Shown piece after piece: positions 7,679-15,447 of a stretch of 64,000 nt of DNA. Numbering within the stretch: the first letter of the stretch is position 1; each line of letters begins with the position of its first letter. Both the position numbers and the translations under genes were made by a program. Source of the DNA: Collinsella aerofaciens (GTDB taxonomy: Bacteria > Actinomycetota > Coriobacteriia > Coriobacteriales > Coriobacteriaceae). The notes beneath the pieces are model-generated. The model searched no databases. It worked only from the letters and a program-made list of their open reading frames with translations, and was not told the DNA's origin. The stretch covers positions 1 to 64,000 of the forward strand of contig NZ_JADNHZ010000004.1 of assembly GCF_015554145.1 (NCBI RefSeq), given 5' to 3'.

Positions 7679-7697
7679 CGTCCAACCAAGCAAAAAT

Positions 7698-7743
7698 ACG
7701 GGCGGGACAAAGTGGCAGATAGCCCTTTGTTCCGCCCGTTTTA
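7698..7743. terminator. bidirectional terminator between degV and the DUF1836 gene
   Basis: ACGGGCGGGACAAAG (7698-7712) pairs with CTTTGTTCCGCCCGT (7725-7739) with one G-T pair. A-tract on the left and T-tract on the right fit termination from both convergent genes. Confidence 0.8.
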
Positions 7744-7751
7744 TACGTCGG

Positions 7752-8363
7752 CTAGCTATTAAACCCATTAAACTTTAGATAGCTCATCAGGTACGCTTTC
7801 GAAACGAAGGATGAAACCGCACTGCGCACAAGCAGCGACTCACGCGTTACCTGATGCGCCGTATCGGGAACCGGCGTCTGCTCGACGGAAAACGCCGAAC
7901 GAATCGATGCCTCGAGCTGATCGACCACATAATCGAAGGCCGTCGGGGCATCGTAGCTCAAACGCTGAATGTTAAAGAGTGCCTGCACCGCAGCAATAGG
8001 TAAGACCTGCTTAAAGAGGCAGATAGCGATCAGGCGGGCAATCTGCTCGCGGCCATATTGCTTTTTGACCGGAGCAGGCACCAGGCCGACCTTCACGTAG
8101 TTATTGATCATCGATGGCGTAATGACAGGGTGCTCAACGCAAATGGACAGCGGCTCCATCCACAGCGCAACATACTCAATAACCTGGTCGCGGTAGAGCG
8201 TCACATTGGGCAACTGGTCATAGCGCGGCAGACTCAACGTATTGAGTTTGCGCACGATTTCGGACTGAATAAATGCATCGGGCAGCACAGTGGGCTGAAT
8301 ATCCTCAGGCTTAATGCTGACCGACGAATCGGACATCGGAATAACGTGTTTAACGTGGTTCAT
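7752..8363 (-). CDS. DUF1836 domain protein, MerR-like putative regulator
   Basis: 203 residues. The region LPRYDQLPNVTLYRDQVIEY ... VITPSMINNYVKVGLVPAPV (about residues 45-110) is characteristic of DUF1836, a MerR-like helix-turn-helix family with no assigned function. ATG at 8363 was chosen because GGAGG precedes it; a longer in-frame start runs into the promoter. The gene is convergent with degV, a neighbour pairing that I recall as common in Firmicutes. Its own promoter carries the TATCTAGT motif found in the degV operator, consistent with autorepression. Regulatory role is inferred. Confidence 0.75.
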   Translation of the reverse strand: MNHVKHVIPMSDSSVSIKPEDIQPTVLPDAFIQSEIVRKLNTLSLPRYDQLPNVTLYRDQVIEYVALWMEPLSICVEHPVITPSMINNYVKVGLVPAPVKKQYGREQIARLIAICLFKQVLPIAAVQALFNIQRLSYDAPTAFDYVVDQLEASIRSAFSVEQTPVPDTAHQVTRESLLVRSAVSSFVSKAYLMSYLKFNGFNS

Positions 8364-8387
8364 AAAGGTCCTCCGTTCATTTTCTAT

Positions 8388-8413
8388 ATTGTATTCTAGG
8401 TTATCTAGTTTTA
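8388..8413 (-). promoter_or_regulatory. promoter and putative operator of the DUF1836 gene
   Basis: On the minus strand, TACAAT (8393-8388) is a plausible -10. Directly upstream lies CTAGGTTATCTAG (8396-8408) with TATCTAGTTTTA (8402-8413), sharing TATCTAGT with both arms of the degV inverted repeat. The motif fills the -35/-10 spacer, a place where a bound protein would repress. Confidence 0.5.
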
Positions 8414-8436
8414 CATACCACATAGCCGGCAAGTAA

Positions 8437-8476
8437 AAGTGGTTGGACAACACATTGATGCATCGTCCAACCACTT
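8437..8476 (-). terminator. terminator after trxB
   Basis: AAGTGGTTGGAC (8437-8448) and GTCCAACCACTT (8465-8476) form a perfect 12-bp stem. In the minus direction the stem is followed by TTTACTT. It ends the trxB transcript before the DUF1836 promoter. Confidence 0.75.
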
Positions 8477-8517
8477 TGTTTAAAGATAGCAACCTTACAT
8501 AAGATATATTATCGTAC

Positions 8518-9456
8518 TTATCCACGGAGAAACGCGTATGCGCTCGTTGCCGCTATGGCTCCGTCCGAAACAGCGGTCACAACCTGGCGTAAGCGCTTGG
8601 AACGGATGTCGCCAGCGGCAAATAGACCTGGCGTGCGGGTCGCCATGGATTCATCAGTCAGAATGCCGCCATCAGGCGCCAGATCGACTAGATGCTCAAC
8701 AAGCTCGGTATGGGGTTGCGTCCCGGTAAAGACAAAGATACCAAACGAGCCGGGCTCAAATGAATCGGTATGAGTCTCACCGGATGCATTGTCCTTAAAG
8801 GTAATCGTCGTTGGCATGGCTTCGCCCGAGAGCTCCACAATACTAGTTTGGTACCTAACTGAAATATTATCTTTTGCAAGAACTTTTTGAACCACACCAT
8901 CGGGGGCACGGAACTGATCGCGGCGCAAAACGATGGTCACGCTGCTGGCGATTTCTGACAAGAACAGAGCTTCCTCGCATGCCGAATTGCCACCACCGAT
9001 TACAAAGACCTGTTTGCCACGGAAGAACATGCCGTCACACGTCGCGCAATACGAAACGCCACGACCGCGATACGTATCCTCGCCAGCGAAACCTGCCGGA
9101 CGCGGCGTGGCACCCATGCAAGCGATAACACTCCTAGCCGTCGTATCACCAACATCGTGATGAACGGTAAACAATTTGGAGCCGGCATCGTAATCGACAC
9201 CCGTCACCATGCTCCATTCAACCTGAGCCCCTAGGCCTTCTGCATGTTGTTGGAATCGCTCACCGAGTTCAGCGCCGCTCAGTAGCGGAATGCCCGGATA
9301 GTTCTCGACCTCATTGGTTGTGGCGATCTGTCCTCCCGACATGCCCTGCTCAATCACGGTCGTCGTTAGGTTGGCGCGCGCCGCGTAAATGGCTGCAGCA
9401 TAGCCCGCAGGGCCGCCGCCGATAATAGCAACATCGATCGGCTGATGGGTAGTCAT
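8518..9456 (-). CDS. trxB: thioredoxin reductase / thioredoxin-disulfide reductase
   Basis: 312 residues. An FAD motif GGGPAGYAAAIYAARA lies at about residue 13, the redox-active CATC in SYCATCDGMF near residue 140, an NADPH-binding GGGNSACEEA near residue 160, and a C-terminal FAD motif GLFAAGDIR. It uses NADPH to reduce thioredoxin in the cytosol. The ATG was chosen for the AGGAGG 7 nt upstream; longer in-frame starts lack one. It is transcribed alone, divergent from the glycosyltransferase gene. No trxA is nearby. Confidence 0.93.
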   Translation of the reverse strand: MTTHQPIDVAIIGGGPAGYAAAIYAARANLTTTVIEQGMSGGQIATTNEVENYPGIPLLSGAELGERFQQHAEGLGAQVEWSMVTGVDYDAGSKLFTVHHDVGDTTARSVIACMGATPRPAGFAGEDTYRGRGVSYCATCDGMFFRGKQVFVIGGGNSACEEALFLSEIASSVTIVLRRDQFRAPDGVVQKVLAKDNISVRYQTSIVELSGEAMPTTITFKDNASGETHTDSFEPGSFGIFVFTGTQPHTELVEHLVDLAPDGGILTDESMATRTPGLFAAGDIRSKRLRQVVTAVSDGAIAATSAYAFLRG

Positions 9457-9573
9457 GAAGAGACCTCCTGTCGAAAGATTGGCGTTCTTTGCGCTCATAC
9501 CCAAATTTACGTGAACATGACACTCATGCACTACAATGATAAATCGCGTAACAAAGCTGAAGGGGAGTTATCG

Positions 9574-10875
9574 ATGGATCAAATGCAGACGAGCAATAGC
9601 GCTCCCCTGCCCATGCAAGCTACTCCCCAACCGGAGCAAATGACCGTTTCACCTGCACAAAAACCCCTAGTAACCATCGTGCACGCATCGGTTGGATCGG
9701 GCCACAAAGCCGCCGCCAACGCGATTGCACAAGCATTTGACCTTATCAGCGGCACCAAGGGAATCCCTGAGGATGTTGAGATCGAAGTCCTGGATATCCT
9801 CGATTTTGGACGTATTAGGTTCGATGGTAATAAAACAGCAGCTTCGTTTACCGGCGCCACGCGTCCCATATATGACTTAACCTGGCGATACACGTTTACG
9901 GGACATCTGCTCTGGGGCGGAGGCACGGCATGGTCACGTATTATGTTCCCTGCCTTCAACGAATATGTCCGCACCCGCAGGCCCATAGCCGTGGTCGCAA
10001 CACACATCACGGCGGCCAACGTCGCTGTGGGTGCCCGCGTCATCACGGGTATCGATTATCCCGTCATCTGCGTACCAACAGACTATGAAGTCGAAGGCTT
10101 TTGGCCCCACAAGGACACCGATCTGTTCTGCGTAGCCAACGAATTTATGGCCGAGACACTTCGCCCCCGTAAAGTTCCCGAGACCAAAATCCGCATTACA
10201 GGCATCCCCATTCGCGCCGGGTTTGATACGGACTACAATCGCGAGGAAGAACTCGAGAAGTTCAATCTCCCCGCTGACAAGACCGTTGTGTTGGTGATGG
10301 CCGGTGCCAGTTTGCCTCAACCGTACGTTCGCTTTCGCGCGGAGATGGACCGCACACTCCCCTTCCTGCGCAGCTTCGAGGACATGCACTTTGTCTTTTT
10401 GCCGGGCAAGGATGAGGAATACGCCACCCGCCTCAAGACGCTCTTCGACGCCATGAAGCTCGAAAACGTCACGGTTCTGGACTACGTGGACGATATGGCA
10501 GCCCTCATGCACGGCTGCGACCTGGCAATCCTCAAATCGGGCGGACTCACCGTCACCGAATGCCTATGCGCGCATCTGCCGATGATCCTGCTGGGCAAAT
10601 CATATGGTCAAGAAAAGGCCAACACCACCATGCTCACCGGAATGGGCGCCAGCATGCATGTCACCACCGCACGAGAACTCATCGTAACCCTGCGCCATCT
10701 GCACGATCATCCCGAATCACTCAAAGCCCTACTCATCAACGGCGAAGTACTACGCCGCCCCCACGCAGCCGAAGATATAGCCATCGCAACCATGGAGCTC
10801 GTAGGCAAACGCCAAAAGCGCAAACGAGCCTTCTGCCGCTTCTACTGGGGCGGAAAACCCGCGCATATCCGCTAG
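9574..10875 (+). CDS. MGDG synthase/UgtP-type glycosyltransferase
   Basis: 433 residues. The N-terminal HASVGSGHKAAANAIAQAF (about residues 37-55) is the galactosyl/glucosyl-diacylglycerol synthase signature, followed by a MurG-like GT28 half with the donor site LKSGGLTVTE and PMILLGKSYGQEKANT. Enzymes of this family transfer a hexose from UDP-sugar to diacylglycerol at the inner membrane face, making glycolipids or lipoteichoic acid anchors. The ATG at 9574 has AAGGGGAG ahead of it; an upstream in-frame extension overlaps the divergent trxB start region. The first ~30 residues are Gln/Pro-rich and look disordered. Sugar and acceptor are not determinable. Confidence 0.82.
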   Translation: MDQMQTSNSAPLPMQATPQPEQMTVSPAQKPLVTIVHASVGSGHKAAANAIAQAFDLISGTKGIPEDVEIEVLDILDFGRIRFDGNKTAASFTGATRPIYDLTWRYTFTGHLLWGGGTAWSRIMFPAFNEYVRTRRPIAVVATHITAANVAVGARVITGIDYPVICVPTDYEVEGFWPHKDTDLFCVANEFMAETLRPRKVPETKIRITGIPIRAGFDTDYNREEELEKFNLPADKTVVLVMAGASLPQPYVRFRAEMDRTLPFLRSFEDMHFVFLPGKDEEYATRLKTLFDAMKLENVTVLDYVDDMAALMHGCDLAILKSGGLTVTECLCAHLPMILLGKSYGQEKANTTMLTGMGASMHVTTARELIVTLRHLHDHPESLKALLINGEVLRRPHAAEDIAIATMELVGKRQKRKRAFCRFYWGGKPAHIR

Positions 10876-10888
10876 CATTGGACTGTCC

Positions 10889-10992
10889 GCTTACCTGTGG
10901 GAGGCCCCTATATATCATCCCATGCTCAAACATTCTCGCTGCGCTGCGAAACTGCGCGTGGGACGATATATAGGGGCCTCCCACAGGTAAGC
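10889..10992. repeat. hairpin element A (family 1)
   Basis: A perfect 28-bp stem joins 10889-10916 (GCTTACCTGTGGGAGGCCCC then TATATATC) to 10965-10992. The stem continues with wobble pairs into a 48-nt loop carrying CCATGCTCAAACATTCTCGC and GCTGCGAAACTGCGCG. The reverse complement of this loop recurs in element B with a 9-nt insertion, while the outer stem is entirely different. It begins 14 bp after the stop of the glycosyltransferase gene. It could end transcription, but has no T-tract. Confidence 0.85.
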
Positions 10993-11068
10993 TGCGTTAA
11001 CGTACTAGCGGCTATACCAGATTCCCCACCAGTAGAATCTGAAAAGGGGAACCAGAAAATATAAATAC

Positions 11069-11117
11069 AGTAAGTCGATGCGACAAAGGAGGCGTCCCTT
11101 TATCGCATCGACTTACT
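11069..11117. repeat. hairpin between elements A and B
   Basis: AGTAAGTCGATGCGA (11069-11083) pairs perfectly with 11103-11117; the loop has a further AAAGG/CCTTT pairing. It sits midway between the two family-1 elements in an otherwise AT-rich stretch (10993-11150) with no reading frame of note. Confidence 0.7.
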
Positions 11118-11150
11118 AGAAAAGTAAATATTGTTTCAAGCGAGTAGCCG

Positions 11151-11253
11151 CCCGCCCGGGGCTTACCTATATCGTTCCACGCGCAGTTTCGCAGCGAGCG
11201 AAGCGACGCGAGAATGTTTGAGCATGGAATGATATAGGTAAGCCCCGGGCGGG
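11151..11253. repeat. hairpin element B (family 1, inverted relative to A)
   Basis: A perfect 23-bp stem joins 11151-11173 (CCCGCCCGGGGCTTACC then TATATC) to 11231-11253. The 57-nt loop is the reverse complement of the element A loop plus a 9-nt insertion. At the loop base, the CCC/GGG pairs of A are TCC/GGA here, a compensatory change that keeps pairing. It ends 16 bp before the stop of dut and may also terminate that transcript. Confidence 0.85.
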
Positions 11254-11269
11254 AGGGATACGAGTACCC

Positions 11270-11713
11270 CTAGGCGACGCCGCTGGAGCCGAAGCCTCCG
11301 TTGCCTCGGTCGGTTTTGTCTAGTTCGTCTACCTCTATGAGGTTGACCGTGGGGACTTCTTGGATGACGAGTTGGGCTATGCGGTCGCCTTTGTTGATTT
11401 GGATGTTGTTGGAGGGGTCCAGGTTGATGAGGATAACCTTGAGTTCTCCTCGGTAGTGGGCGTCGATGAGGCCCGGCGTGTTAACTATAGACAGGCCCTG
11501 CTTGATGGCCAAGCCGCTGCGGGGCTGGACGAAGCCGGCGTAGCCATCGGGCAAGGCGATGGCCAGCCCAGTAGAGACCAGACGACGTTCGAAGGGCTTC
11601 AGGACGCAGTCCTCGTTGGAGCGCAAATCCAAGCCGGCATCGGTGGGATGGGCGTATTTGGGAAGCTCGACGGTGGGGTCGAGACGCTTTATGTTGACGG
11701 TAATGTTGGACAT
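11270..11713 (-). CDS. dut: dUTP diphosphatase
   Basis: 147 residues with the five conserved trimeric dUTPase motifs: [32 protein letters not shown] and [10 protein letters not shown]. It hydrolyses dUTP to dUMP, keeping uracil out of DNA and feeding thymidylate synthesis. It starts 4 bp after the nrdR stop, so it is the last gene of a yneA-like/nrdR/dut minus-strand group. Element B lies immediately downstream. Confidence 0.95.
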   Translation of the reverse strand: MSNITVNIKRLDPTVELPKYAHPTDAGLDLRSNEDCVLKPFERRLVSTGLAIALPDGYAGFVQPRSGLAIKQGLSIVNTPGLIDAHYRGELKVILINLDPSNNIQINKGDRIAQLVIQEVPTVNLIEVDELDKTDRGNGGFGSSGVA

Positions 11714-11717
11714 GGAA

Positions 11718-12161
11718 TCACCTTAGCTTGTCGAGCTCTTGCAGAAACTCATCGACGTCTTTGAAATCGCGGTAGACCGAGGCAAAGCGGATGTAGGCCA
11801 CCTTGTCGATCTTGGCCAAGCGCTTGAGCACCATGTCACCCAACTCATGGGACGTGACGGCCGTCAGCGTGCGAGAGCGCAGCTCGACCTCGATGTCGTC
11901 GATAATCTCATTGAGCTTCTTAGTATCGATATCACGCTTGATGGTGGCGCGCATCAAGCCGACGAGCAGCTTATTGCGATCGAACCGCTGCTTGGTTCCG
12001 TCTGACTTAATGACCTCGATTGGGTCTTCGCATCGCTCAAACGTTGTAAAGCGATAGTTACACGAACAACATTCGCGACGGCGCTTAATGGTGTTATTTG
12101 ACTCCTGCATACGGGAATCAACGACGCGGGTATGTGCCTTGCCACATTTGGGACAGCGCAT
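11718..12161 (-). CDS. nrdR: transcriptional repressor NrdR
   Basis: 147 residues. An N-terminal zinc ribbon (CPKCGK ... CCSCNYRF) is followed by an ATP-cone (about residues 48-138). NrdR senses dNTP/ATP and represses ribonucleotide reductase operons; no nrd structural genes are in this window. A strong GAGGAGG ribosome site precedes the ATG. It is grouped with dut and the LysM SOS gene, linking nucleotide supply to DNA-damage response. Confidence 0.94.
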   Translation of the reverse strand: MRCPKCGKAHTRVVDSRMQESNNTIKRRRECCSCNYRFTTFERCEDPIEVIKSDGTKQRFDRNKLLVGLMRATIKRDIDTKKLNEIIDDIEVELRSRTLTAVTSHELGDMVLKRLAKIDKVAYIRFASVYRDFKDVDEFLQELDKLR

Positions 12162-12212
12162 GGTACCTCCTCTTAAACGATAACAAGGGTACCATGCGCA
12201 GCGCGATAATGA

Positions 12213-12665
12213 TTACGAACGAGCAGGAACCTTAAGATGCGCACCGGCGGCGAGCGAACCATGCTCCAGATGATTGACGTTACGGATCATGTCGGAAGTC
12301 TCTTGCGTGGAAAGGCCTTCGATAGGATATTCCTCGGCAAGCGACCAAAGAGAATCACCAGGCTGAACGCGAATAGTCTCGTAGGTAACGTTGGAAACGG
12401 ACTCGGCATACGCGGCGTGACGAGCGCTAAAGACCGACGTAGCGAGGACAACGAAGAGCGTAAGCGCAACGGCAACGGCGACAATCGTCGGAACCTTCAG
12501 GGCAACGCGGGCCGGCGCAACTACAGCCTGCTGATTGCGAGCAGACTTTACGGTCAAAGGCTGAAAGCCGGAGCGGCCACCCTGAACAACCGTAAAAGTG
12601 GGTTCTGCAGGCGTCTCGAGTTTAAGGGCAAGGTTTCCCTGGACCATATTCGTTGCGTTCATCAT
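12213..12665 (-). CDS. LysM-domain membrane protein, probable SOS division inhibitor (YneA-like)
   Basis: 150 residues (149 if the adjacent second ATG is used). A cytosolic N-terminal ~60 residues precede one membrane helix (VPTIVAVAVALTLFVVLATS, about 68-87) and a C-terminal LysM domain (IRVQPGDSLWSLAEEY ... LKVPARS). The gene diverges from lexA with three LexA boxes in between. Bacillus yneA and corynebacterial divS occupy the same position and block division during SOS; YneA also has a membrane helix plus LysM. The functional call is from architecture and context. GAGAGGAGAAC lies just upstream of the start. Confidence 0.75.
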   Translation of the reverse strand: MMNATNMVQGNLALKLETPAEPTFTVVQGGRSGFQPLTVKSARNQQAVVAPARVALKVPTIVAVAVALTLFVVLATSVFSARHAAYAESVSNVTYETIRVQPGDSLWSLAEEYPIEGLSTQETSDMIRNVNHLEHGSLAAGAHLKVPARS

Positions 12666-12721
12666 GTTCTCCTCTCGCGTGTTTTGCTGAGAACAGTTTT
12701 ATCAAGCCGCGCGGACAAAAA

Positions 12722-12727
12722 TGTCTA
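12722..12727 (-). promoter_or_regulatory. possible -35 box of the YneA-like gene
   Basis: TAGACA on the minus strand (five of six consensus bases) lies next to LexA box 1 (12733-12746). A weak -10 (TGATAA or GATAAA) is 17-18 bp further downstream. LexA at box 1 would overlap the polymerase contact zone. The -10 is poor, so this is tentative. Confidence 0.3.
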
Positions 12728-12732
12728 GCGCG

Positions 12733-12746
12733 AGAACGAATGTTCG
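12733..12746. promoter_or_regulatory. LexA box 1
   Basis: Contains GAAC-GAAT-GTTC (12734-12745), matching the GAAC-N4-GTTC core of Gram-positive/actinobacterial SOS boxes. Placed to control the divergent YneA-like gene. Confidence 0.75.
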
Positions 12747-12760
12747 GTTATTATTATCTT

Positions 12761-12774
12761 CGAACAGTTGTTCC
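12761..12774. promoter_or_regulatory. LexA box 2
   Basis: CGAACAGTTGTTCC, with the full GAAC-N4-GTTC core. Lies midway between lexA and the YneA-like gene and could act on both. Confidence 0.78.
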
Positions 12775-12788
12775 TGTCAAGCAAAATT

Positions 12789-12802
12789 CGAACATTTGTT
12801 TG
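12789..12802. promoter_or_regulatory. LexA box 3 (imperfect)
   Basis: CGAACATTTGTTTG differs from the GAAC-N4-GTTC core by one base. It lies about 24 bp before the lexA start codon, where binding would autorepress lexA. Confidence 0.65.
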
Positions 12803-12825
12803 ACATGGGTAGAGAGGATGCCCTG

Positions 12826-13470
12826 ATGGCTCGCAAAATTACCAAGCGTCAGCAGCAAATTTACGACTTCATCAAGGAATATCAGCAGGAGAAGGGTTAT
12901 CCGCCCAGTGTGCGCGAGATGGCATCTGCCGTGGGCCTTTCCTCCCCCAGCACCGTGCACGCCCACTTATCTGCCTTGGAGGCGCGCGGGCTGCTCAAGC
13001 GCGATGCCACCAAACCGCGCGCCCTGGAACTCTTTAACGAGGACGGCTCCTCTGTCTCAATTTCTAAATCTGACGAGCCCACCGCACCTCGCGGAACGGT
13101 CTCGCTACCGCTCGTTGGTCGCGTCGCGGCTGGGATTCCCATTCTGGCCGAGCAGAATATCGAAGACACTTTTACTATCCCGACCGAAATCGCCACTGAT
13201 CAGGGTTCCTTTATCCTTGAGGTGCATGGGAGCTCAATGATCAATGTCGGCATCTTCAATGGCGATTACATCATCGTCCGTGAACAAAAGAGTGCCATGA
13301 ACGGCGAAATCGTCGTGGCCATGATTGATGGTTCAGCGACCGTCAAGACGTTCTACAAGGAGCAGGGACGCGTACGCCTACAGCCTGAGAATGACACCAT
13401 GGAGCCTATCTATGCAACAAATCCCGTTATTTTGGGCAAAGTCGTCGGCTTGATGCGCCGGTTCTCGTAA
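12826..13470 (+). CDS. lexA: LexA SOS repressor
   Basis: 214 residues. A winged helix-turn-helix fills residues 1-70 (YPPSVREMASAVGLSSPSTV). The self-cleavage site is Ala102-Gly103 in GRVAAGIP. The catalytic dyad is Ser137 and Lys174, with the same 37-residue spacing as in E. coli. One oddity: the usual G-D-S-M around the Ser reads G-S-S-M. RecA filaments trigger cleavage and derepress SOS genes; three LexA boxes lie upstream. ATG at 12826 was chosen for GAGAGG upstream; an earlier in-frame start would run through LexA boxes 2 and 3. The stop overlaps the next gene (TAATG). Confidence 0.95.
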   Translation: MARKITKRQQQIYDFIKEYQQEKGYPPSVREMASAVGLSSPSTVHAHLSALEARGLLKRDATKPRALELFNEDGSSVSISKSDEPTAPRGTVSLPLVGRVAAGIPILAEQNIEDTFTIPTEIATDQGSFILEVHGSSMINVGIFNGDYIIVREQKSAMNGEIVVAMIDGSATVKTFYKEQGRVRLQPENDTMEPIYATNPVILGKVVGLMRRFS

Positions 13471-14173
13471 TGCAAAAACGCATCACCATCTTTGATACCG
13501 TCCGCGGGTTTACGATGATTTCAATGGCAGGTTTTCACGCTTGCTACGATCTCGCCTACCTGTACGGTTGGGATATGCCCTGGTTTACCCAGACTGTCTT
13601 TCAAGACATCTGGCGCGCCAGCATCAGCTGGGTATTTTTGTTCATCGCGGGTTGGATGTGCACGCTCTCACGCAACAATGCCAAACGAGCGGCTAAGTAC
13701 GCTGCCGCAGCTTTGGTCGTCTGGATCGCAACAACTCTCGTATCGGTCGACGATTCAGTGAACTTTGGCATCATTTATTGCATGGGGTGTGCACCGTGGT
13801 GGTTGCGTTCACCCGTCCGTTACTCCAAAAATTACCGGGCTCATGGGGCATCGCAGCGTGCCTTGTTCTTTTTGCCCTAACCTGGGGCATTCCAAAGGCG
13901 GTCTACCCACTCCCCTACCTGGCATGGCTTGGATTCCCAGGCCCGGGTTTTGTTTCGGGAGATTACTATCCGCTCATACCGTTTGTCTTTATGTACCTTA
14001 CCGGCTTTTTTGCTGCCCAGGCAGCACAAGCATCAAGTCTCGAAGCGCCAGCATGGGCATACGCCAATCCTATCCCGGCGCTCGCAGTCCTGGGTCGGCA
14101 TGCCTTACCGTTCTACCTGCTCCATCAGCCAGTCATTCTAGGCGTGCTAGAAATCGTTTATTCCGTACGATAG
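13470..14173 (+). pseudogene. HGSNAT/DUF1624-type membrane acyltransferase, interrupted by a -1 base frameshift
   Basis: The first frame (13470 to about 13787) encodes RGFTMISMAGFHACYDLAYL and further membrane segments typical of the heparan-alpha-glucosaminide N-acetyltransferase (PF07786) family. After a run of four G at about 13784-13787 the homologous reading shifts to another frame, which continues with membrane segments to 14173 (VCTVVVAFTRPLL ... HALPFYLLHQPVILGVLEIV). Adding one G restores a continuous protein of about 234 residues. So this is a recent single-base deletion, a sequencing error or a slippage site. In the first frame the protein stops at 13880. The start overlaps the lexA stop; the end overlaps hflX by 16 bp. 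Confidence 0.75.
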
Positions 14174-15447
14174 CGCTCGAGCCGCGGTGCAATACGAGCC
14201 GGCAACTTCGCCACAATGCGAACGCCGTCCTCGAGATATTCCTCATGCAGAAGGGTTCCCTGCTCATGCACCAGCGTGATGAGAGCGCCCTCGCGATACG
14301 GGATATCAGCGGAGAGCAACACATCGGTGGCAGCTGCCTCGCGAGCAATCCGGTCGACGAGATCGTCGAGCCCCTCGCCCGTTTGGGCCGAGAACAGAAC
14401 GGCCTCCGGATAGCGACGACGGAAACTCAATCGATCGACGATATCGAGAAGATCGATTTTATTGAATACGGTCAGCGTTAAACGCTCTCCGGCGCCGATC
14501 TCATCAAGCACGCGGTCGACAGCCTCCAGCTGCCGCTCATAGTCCTCGTCAGACGCATCTACGACTTTGAGAATTAGATCGGCACCCAAAACCTCGGACA
14601 GCGTCGATTTAAAGGCATCGACCAGACCATGGGGCAGCTTTTGAATAAAGCCGACGGTATCGGTAATCGTCATGCCGCGACCGCCGGGCAGACGATACGA
14701 ACGCGTCGTCGGGTCGAGCGTAGCAAACAGCTTGTCCTGCGAAAGTACCGTAGAGCCGGTCAGACGATTGAGTAACGTCGATTTACCGGCATTGGTATAA
14801 CCGGCTAACGCGACGCGAAACGCCGGGGACTCAATGCGACTCTTGGATTGAACATCGCGACGCTGTTCAACCTGCTTGAGCTCACGACGAAGCGCAGCGA
14901 TCTTATTACGAATGAGGCGACGGTCGACCTCGAGCTGACTTTCGCCCTGACCAAAACGTGAGCCGATGCCGCCGCGCGTCTGCTCCTTAGCGAGATGGCT
15001 CCACATGCCACGCAGGCGAGGCAACAAATATTGAAGCTGTGCCAGCTGTACCTGCAGGCGTCCCTCACGCGTCTGAGCATGCAGGCCAAAGATATCCAGG
15101 ATCAGTGCAGTACGATCGATAATCTTTACCGGCTCGCCCACGGCTTTCTCCAAATAGGATTGCTGCGAGGGGGTCAGGTCGTCGTCAAAAATAACGACAT
15201 CGGCATCCATGCGATGCACCAGGCCGCACAGCTCTTCAACCTTACCGGAACCGATAAACGATTTAGGATACGGCTTTACCAAACGCTGCGACAAGCGTGC
15301 CACGCACTGGGCACCAGCTGTGTGGGCAAGACGCTCCAGCTCATCAAGCGAGCGATCGAGCGGCCATGCATTGTCGCGCCACTCAACACCAACTAAAATG
15401 GCACGCTCGGGCTCGGGTGCCGTGGGAACAAGGGGGAAACGGGGCAT
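14158..15447 (-). CDS. hflX: GTPase HflX
   Basis: 429 residues. An N-terminal HflX domain with the Gly-rich GGIGSRFGQGESQLE segment (about 155-172) and a coiled region precede a GTPase domain: G1 GYTNAGKST, G2/G3 DPTTRSYRLPGG and DTVGFI, G4 NKID. HflX binds the 50S subunit and splits or rescues stalled ribosomes. Its ATG overlaps the miaA stop (TAATG), so hflX and miaA are co-translated, an order common in bacteria. Convergent with the frameshifted acyltransferase. Confidence 0.94.
   Translation of the reverse strand: MPRFPLVPTAPEPERAILVGVEWRDNAWPLDRSLDELERLAHTAGAQCVARLSQRLVKPYPKSFIGSGKVEELCGLVHRMDADVVIFDDDLTPSQQSYLEKAVGEPVKIIDRTALILDIFGLHAQTREGRLQVQLAQLQYLLPRLRGMWSHLAKEQTRGGIGSRFGQGESQLEVDRRLIRNKIAALRRELKQVEQRRDVQSKSRIESPAFRVALAGYTNAGKSTLLNRLTGSTVLSQDKLFATLDPTTRSYRLPGGRGMTITDTVGFIQKLPHGLVDAFKSTLSEVLGADLILKVVDASDEDYERQLEAVDRVLDEIGAGERLTLTVFNKIDLLDIVDRLSFRRRYPEAVLFSAQTGEGLDDLVDRIAREAAATDVLLSADIPYREGALITLVHEQGTLLHEEYLEDGVRIVAKLPARIAPRLERYRTE

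Noticed and set aside
10889..11253. Elements A and B considered as simple bidirectional terminators of the convergent glycosyltransferase and dut genes
   Set aside because: They may terminate transcription, but they lack T-tracts, have long conserved loops shared in inverted orientation, and their outer stems differ. A terminator role alone does not explain this.
13470..14173. Programmed ribosomal frameshift in the acyltransferase gene
   Set aside because: A run of four G without a visible stimulatory structure or upstream Shine-Dalgarno-like signal is weak evidence; a deletion or sequencing error is simpler.
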